64,000 bases of DNA, taken from NCBI GenBank assembly GCA_040882225.1, contig JBBEBR010000006.1:62001-126000 (forward strand), given 5' to 3'. This document shows, piece after piece, positions 59,825 through 64,000 of the stretch; positions within the stretch are counted from its first letter, which is position 1; every line of letters starts with the position of its first letter. This stretch comes from Gracilimonas sp040882225 (GTDB lineage Bacteria > Bacteroidota > Rhodothermia > Balneolales > Balneolaceae). Below the pieces are notes generated by a model. The model saw only the letters and a list, made by a program, of their open reading frames with translations. It searched no databases and was not told the DNA's origin. The position numbers and the translations under genes were made by a program.

Positions 59825-60163
59825 ATGAGATGGATTAAAGACGTTTTTTTAGATCTTATAGTACTTGTATTAGTTGTTATTTACGCCTTTACAACAAATC
59901 AAATTATAGAAATTATTCTTTGGGTTTACACCGTGTTGCTTGTTTTAAGTAAGGTACTCACCTTTTTTATGCCGGCTCTCCAAAAAAGAACTATAAAAAC
60001 CTCTGCTCCGGATTATTTTTATCATATAATTTATTTCATTTCTGTTGCAATATTTATGATAGTTAGTCATTTTTACTTGGCAAGAGCATGGATATTTACA
60101 GGAGCATGGATATTTATTTGGATTGCTTCTGCAATACAATCTCGTAAAGGGAGAAAAAAGTAA
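59825..60163 (+). CDS. Small membrane protein, function unknown
   Basis: A 112-residue protein with four hydrophobic segments (about 9-24, 29-48, 64-82, 88-104) and a basic C-terminus (QSRKGRKK). No family is recognised. It starts 3 bp after the cold-shock gene, so they are translationally linked. An aromatic pattern (RAWIFTGAWIFIWI) is repeated in the last helix. Confidence 0.7.
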   Translation: MRWIKDVFLDLIVLVLVVIYAFTTNQIIEIILWVYTVLLVLSKVLTFFMPALQKRTIKTSAPDYFYHIIYFISVAIFMIVSHFYLARAWIFTGAWIFIWIASAIQSRKGRKK

Positions 60164-60180
60164 TACAACACATATTCACT

Positions 60181-60798
60181 TTGGGCAATTGTAAATTATT
60201 TTTAGGCATACTCGGGACAGTAATGTTACTCTCAACTTCTCCGGTTCATTCTCAGATTTCATCCCAAAATTCGGCGGTAGATTCTGAAAATTTCTTCTAC
60301 ACTTTTTGGGGAGGATATTCTTTCAACTCGGTTCGCTTTTTAGGTAAAACTCCAGATTCACAAACAACCATTTTCGGCTTTGGTTTTAAAAAGCTGTTAA
60401 AGGAATATCCAAATGGAAATCAGTTGTATTATTCTGCCGACATTATTCCCTATTTACAATATGTGTACCCAAAACGCGATGAAGCTTGGAAACGAACCGA
60501 AGTAACCGGATGGGGAGTTTCACCAGTAGGGTTTTACCTGATCAATCCAACCTCTAATTATTTTCATCCCTTTATTGAGGCAACCGGTGGTTCTGCTTAT
60601 ATGAAGCACACCTTCCCTACTGATATGGCCCGCAGGCTCAATTTTACTTTTGATGTTACCATAGGAACCAAGGTGAAAATATCAGGTAAAAACATTCTTA
60701 CTGTGGGATATAAATTTCATCATATCTCTAATGCAGAAACAGGGAATGAAAATCCAGGCTTAGATTCTAATTTTTTATTCCTCTCCTTTTCCATCTAA
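60181..60798 (+). CDS. PagL-like acyloxyacyl hydrolase (lipid A deacylase)
   Basis: A 205-residue outer-membrane protein. From the TTG at 60181 a signal peptide is formed (ending SPVHSQ); the first in-frame ATG (60223) would leave too short a signal, and no other start is available before the upstream stop. The mature part is a beta barrel with the PagL-type catalytic region KFHHISNAETGNENPGLDSN (His, Ser). PagL removes a 3-O fatty acid from lipid A. It follows the small membrane-protein gene by 17 bp. Confidence 0.83.
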   Translation: MGNCKLFLGILGTVMLLSTSPVHSQISSQNSAVDSENFFYTFWGGYSFNSVRFLGKTPDSQTTIFGFGFKKLLKEYPNGNQLYYSADIIPYLQYVYPKRDEAWKRTEVTGWGVSPVGFYLINPTSNYFHPFIEATGGSAYMKHTFPTDMARRLNFTFDVTIGTKVKISGKNILTVGYKFHHISNAETGNENPGLDSNFLFLSFSI

Positions 60799-60814
60799 TT
60801 ACACAAAAAAATCA

Positions 60815-61345
60815 ATGAGCATAAAAGCATCTATAAATACCACTAAAGGAACAATTAATCTCGTTTTATTTGAAGAGAAAGCGCCAAAAACGGTAGCAAA
60901 TTTTGTTAATCTTGCATCGCGAGGATTTTTTGATGGGTTGAATTTTCATCGTGTTATCAATGATTTTATGGTACAGGGAGGTTGTCCACAAGGTGACGGA
61001 CGGGGCGGGCCTGGGTACCAGTTCGAGGATGAATTTGATAGCGAGTTAGTGCATAACGAGCCCGGCAAGTTATCGATGGCGAATGCAGGGCCAAATACTA
61101 ATGGCAGCCAGTTTTTTATTACTCATATTCCTACTCCGTGGCTTGACGGAAAACACGCTGTTTTTGGGGAAGTAGCCTCCAATGAAGATCAGGACATTGT
61201 AAACTCAATCATACAGGGCGATACAATTGAAAACGTGGATTTGGAAGGCGAATATGAAGAATTACTTCGAAAAATTGATGAAGTTCATTATTGGAATGAA
61301 ACTTTAGACGAACAATTTAAAGAATTGAAACCCTCTCAAATTTAG
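60815..61345 (+). CDS. Cyclophilin-type peptidyl-prolyl isomerase
   Basis: A 176-residue cytosolic cyclophilin. FHRVINDFMVQGGCPQGDGRGGPGYQFEDE, LSMANAGPNTNGSQFFITHIPTPWLDGKHAVFGEV are the typical active-site segments, including the Arg, Phe, Gln and Trp that shape the proline pocket. A C-terminal helical extension (about 25 residues) follows. No signal peptide. It is 16 bp after the PagL-like gene and probably ends that transcript. Confidence 0.93.
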   Translation: MSIKASINTTKGTINLVLFEEKAPKTVANFVNLASRGFFDGLNFHRVINDFMVQGGCPQGDGRGGPGYQFEDEFDSELVHNEPGKLSMANAGPNTNGSQFFITHIPTPWLDGKHAVFGEVASNEDQDIVNSIIQGDTIENVDLEGEYEELLRKIDEVHYWNETLDEQFKELKPSQI

Positions 61346-61359
61346 CGTCCACAGCTAAA

Positions 61360-63312
61360 CTAAAGGCTTGATTTTAGAAAGGTATTGATCACCCCCCCAT
61401 GCAAAATTGCTTGCCGCTGACGCTCACTTAAAGAATGAGTGACATCGATAGTGGAGTTCCTCGTTACATTCTTGATTATTGCGGAATTTCCTTCTTTTAT
61501 GCTAAGCCTGATGTTTTCTACTTTCAGAACATCATCTTTTTCAACCTTATCATAATCCTCAGGATTTTTGAACTCGAAAGGGATGATCCCAAAATTGATC
61601 AGATTTTGCCAGCCGATTCTTGCATAGGATTTTGCAATTACTGCCCGCTGCCCTAAAAATCGTGGAGCGATTGCCGCATGCTCCCGGCTCGAGCCTTGCG
61701 CATAATTTTCACCAGCAATCACTACATGGCCTCCTGCGGCTTCTTTTGTAGCCATAGCTCGTTCATAAAATGTATTATCAATAACAGTATAGGCATACTT
61801 ACTTATTTCAGGAATATTACTCCTGTATGGAAGAACTTCTGCACCAGCTTTCAAGATTTCATCTGTTGAAATATTATCTCCCATTTTAAGCTGCACGGGT
61901 ACTTCAAAATCTTTTAGCTCTTCGAATTCTGGCAGACTCGAAATATTTGGTCCCCTTATTAACTCTATGTCTTTTCCATTCTTAGTTGGCTCCCTTAGCA
62001 TCTCCCTGTTAACAATATACTTCTCAGGTTCTATGAATTTAGGATACTCCATTCCATACAGAGTCGCTAAATCTCTTGGATCTGTAATTTTCCCCGTTAG
62101 AGCCGATGCCGCCGCTGTTTCCGGGCTTACAAGAAAAACGGAATCCTCTATGGTTCCAGATCGATCTTTGAAATTTCTGGGTACTGTCCGAAGACTGTTT
62201 CTGCCAGTTGCCGGAGCTTGTCCCATTCCTATGCAACCATTACAACCAGCCTGATGTACACGCGCCCCAGATTGGATGAGATAAAACATCACATCATTCC
62301 TCACCATATTCTCTATAATTTGCCTGGAAGTTGGATTGATATCGAAGGAAATATCATCATGAACTCTTTTTCCCTTTACAATTTCGCTGGCAATCCAGAA
62401 ATCTCTGTAACCGGGATTTGCAGATGAACCGATATAAGATTGATAGATAGGTTTGCCTTCCACTTCACGAACTGGAACCACATTTCCTGGGCTGCTCGGT
62501 AAAGCAATTAAGGGCACTAACTCATCTAAAATCAGTTCTTCATGTTTGTCGTAATCGGCGCCTTCATCGGGTAATAACTCTTCCCATTCATCTTCGCGAT
62601 TATTCTGTTTCATAAACCTTCGAACTTCATCATCAGCTGGAAATACGGTAGTCGTTGCCCCCATTTCCGTGCCCATATTAGCAATTACGTGGCGATCCAT
62701 GGTGGTTAGTTCTTTTAAACCAGGACCATAATATTCGATTACATAATCTCTGGCACCTTTAACATCGTAACGCCTTAACATTTCCAGTACAACATCTTTA
62801 GCACTTACCCAATCCGGCATTTTCCCTGTCAATTTCACTCCAAGAACTTTAGGCATTTTCAGGTACATAAGTTCACCGGCAATAGAAAAAGCAACGTCTA
62901 ATCCACCAGCTCCGAGGGCAAACATTCCCATGCAGCCGTTTGCTGGTGTGTGGCTGTCAGATCCTGCCAGAGTTCTTCCTGGCCTTGCAAAATGCTCTCC
63001 ATGCACAGCATGACTCACCCCATTACCCGGCCGGCTGTACCAAATTCCAAAACGGTCAGCGGCTGATTTTAGGAAAAGATGATCATCCGCATTTTTTGAA
63101 TCTGTTTGCAGCATCTGATGATCTACATACTGGCAAGAGACTTCTGTTTTAGCTTTTTTTAAATCCATTGCCTCCAGCTCAAGCATCACAAGAGTTCCGG
63201 TAGCATCCTGAGTAAGAGTTTGATCAATCCTGATTCCAATCTCCTCTCCTGCTTCCATTTTACCTTCTTCTAAATGATTTTGGATTAGCTTCTGCGTTAC
63301 GTTTAGTGCCAT
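61360..63312 (-). CDS. Aconitate hydratase (650-residue type) with a changed first cluster ligand
   Basis: A 650-residue aconitase-superfamily enzyme, interconverting citrate and isocitrate. Substrate- and cluster-region motifs include GSDSHTPANGCMGMFALGAGGLDVA, AGCNGCIGMGQAP and, in the swivel domain, YAQGSSREHAAIAPRFLGQRAVIAKSYARIG. In classical aconitase the first cluster cysteine is in IGSCTNS; here the matching site reads IGSSANPGYRDF, so that Cys is Ser, as I recall for this shorter aconitase type. The GCNGC pair is kept. Convergent with the cyclophilin gene (14 bp). Confidence 0.9.
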   Translation of the reverse strand: MALNVTQKLIQNHLEEGKMEAGEEIGIRIDQTLTQDATGTLVMLELEAMDLKKAKTEVSCQYVDHQMLQTDSKNADDHLFLKSAADRFGIWYSRPGNGVSHAVHGEHFARPGRTLAGSDSHTPANGCMGMFALGAGGLDVAFSIAGELMYLKMPKVLGVKLTGKMPDWVSAKDVVLEMLRRYDVKGARDYVIEYYGPGLKELTTMDRHVIANMGTEMGATTTVFPADDEVRRFMKQNNREDEWEELLPDEGADYDKHEELILDELVPLIALPSSPGNVVPVREVEGKPIYQSYIGSSANPGYRDFWIASEIVKGKRVHDDISFDINPTSRQIIENMVRNDVMFYLIQSGARVHQAGCNGCIGMGQAPATGRNSLRTVPRNFKDRSGTIEDSVFLVSPETAAASALTGKITDPRDLATLYGMEYPKFIEPEKYIVNREMLREPTKNGKDIELIRGPNISSLPEFEELKDFEVPVQLKMGDNISTDEILKAGAEVLPYRSNIPEISKYAYTVIDNTFYERAMATKEAAGGHVVIAGENYAQGSSREHAAIAPRFLGQRAVIAKSYARIGWQNLINFGIIPFEFKNPEDYDKVEKDDVLKVENIRLSIKEGNSAIIKNVTRNSTIDVTHSLSERQRQAILHGGVINTFLKSSL

Positions 63313-63380
63313 ATTCGTTATTAATTTTGATTGGCCAATTTCAATTTTATTGCTACTATAGCAACTTCAATTCATGAAAA

Positions 63381-64000
63381 ATGATTCAAAAGCTGAAGCT
63401 TGATCCCGAATATGTACTTGATCGTTTTATTCCATTTCTAAAAAGATGGGGCTTCTCAATAATTTGTATCCCCTTCTGCTGGATTTTATTGGAACAGTTC
63501 TGGATGGCCTTGAAATGGGATATTTCATTTTCATGGAGATATCCTTATCCATTTTTTCTTTCTCCTTTTTTCTTTGTAGTCGATAATTTCCTATTAATCA
63601 TCCATGAAGCGGGGCATACTATTTTTGGATTATTCGGCTATCGGTTTCTTGCAATTTTAGGAGGAACTCTGATGGAGATTCTGCTCCCTTTTCTCATTTT
63701 TGTTTATGGATGGTATAACCGAAATAACTTCACAGCTCAGCTGGGACTTTTACTTACCGCTTTTGCATGGATTGAGTCTGCCGCTTACGCCGCCGATGCC
63801 CTCTTCAGAAGAATGCCTCTGATCGGTAACCTGCCTAAGTCAGCTCATGATTTCTATAACATGTTTACTCAGTTGGACATTTTAGGCAGCCATATGACAG
63901 TAGCATGGATATTTTATATAATAGGTTGCTTAACGATTCTTCTGTTCATTTTTTACCCACTTTTTGAGAGAAAGAAATACGAATATGTTGATCTGAATTT
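63381..64000 (+). CDS. Membrane HEAGH-motif (M50-like) protein, cut by window edge
   Basis: An open frame from the ATG at 63381 reaches the window edge (206 complete codons). It is rich in membrane helices (about 23-40, 58-75, 88-107, 116-132, 178-197), and helix 2 carries LLIIHEAGHTIFGLFGYRF, an HExxH zinc-binding motif (His75, Glu76, His79) as in site-2 and other membrane metallopeptidases. The expected downstream Asp ligand is not clear in the visible part. A nearby ATG (63374) in another frame stops within ten codons. Family assignment is by motif only; the product is unknown. The 68-bp gap before it is shared with the divergent aconitase gene. Confidence 0.75.
   Translation, partial: MIQKLKLDPEYVLDRFIPFLKRWGFSIICIPFCWILLEQFWMALKWDISFSWRYPYPFFLSPFFFVVDNFLLIIHEAGHTIFGLFGYRFLAILGGTLMEILLPFLIFVYGWYNRNNFTAQLGLLLTAFAWIESAAYAADALFRRMPLIGNLPKSAHDFYNMFTQLDILGSHMTVAWIFYIIGCLTILLFIFYPLFERKKYEYVDLN

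Overview
The window looks like chromosomal DNA of a member of the Bacteroidota/Rhodothermota/Balneolota assemblage, most like Balneolales. This is inferred from gene content, not from a marker tree. The clues are DUF2480 attached to a SUF operon, a cytochrome/YceI/DUF5777 trio, the xerC-hpf-hprK gene order, carotenoid glycoside genes of Chlorobi/Salinibacter type, a TAnnTTTG-like -7 box before sufB, and A-rich rather than strong Shine-Dalgarno leaders. Base composition is moderately AT-rich. No rRNA, tRNA or CRISPR was recognised.

Layout. 0-8.9 kb holds housekeeping and envelope genes: a cut probable mltG, an HD hydrolase, the cytochrome/YceI/DUF5777 operon, two monovalent cation/proton antiporters, mtaB and a family-4-type uracil-DNA glycosylase. 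8.9-14.7 kb is an accessory stretch: a 480-bp transposase-less element with perfect inverted ends and a 5-bp target duplication, then four small same-strand genes separated by related repeats (cassette-like), a truncated gene, a beta-propeller lipoprotein and two perfect hairpins. 14.7-18.2 kb carries dnaB, a higBA toxin-antitoxin pair with a palindromic operator, and a GTDC1-like (tRNA-queuosine mannosyltransferase family) glycosyltransferase. 18.2-19.3 kb is a repeat island of about 110-bp hairpin units, two of which flank a small GIY-YIG nuclease gene.

19.3-25.9 kb is a complete-looking SUF iron-sulfur operon (sufBCDS, Nfu, A-type carrier, DUF2480) interrupted by several strong palindromes. 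27.0-36.6 kb is a compact type IV pilus assembly operon (pilC, pilB, a cyclic-nucleotide-binding protein, pilT, fused pilM-pilN, fused pilO-pilP, a secretin with a SPOR tail). 36.9-44.3 kb holds mixed metabolic and RNA-related genes. 45.9-49.0 kb is a probable carotenoid tailoring cluster (cruD-like acyltransferase, crtC hydratase, cruC-like glycosyltransferase). 49.0-52.4 kb has xerC-hpf-hprK and an M23 peptidase. The remainder is ordinary core and envelope genes (M28 peptidase, trmH, a response regulator, bioB, TM2/DUF2752, cold-shock protein, PagL-like deacylase, cyclophilin, aconitase) and a membrane HEAGH protein cut by the right edge.

The genes worth most attention are the hairpin-repeat/GIY-YIG association, the cassette-like array, the fused pilus subunits, the queuosine-glycosyltransferase relative, and two Fe-S enzymes (UDG and aconitase) that lack expected cluster cysteines.
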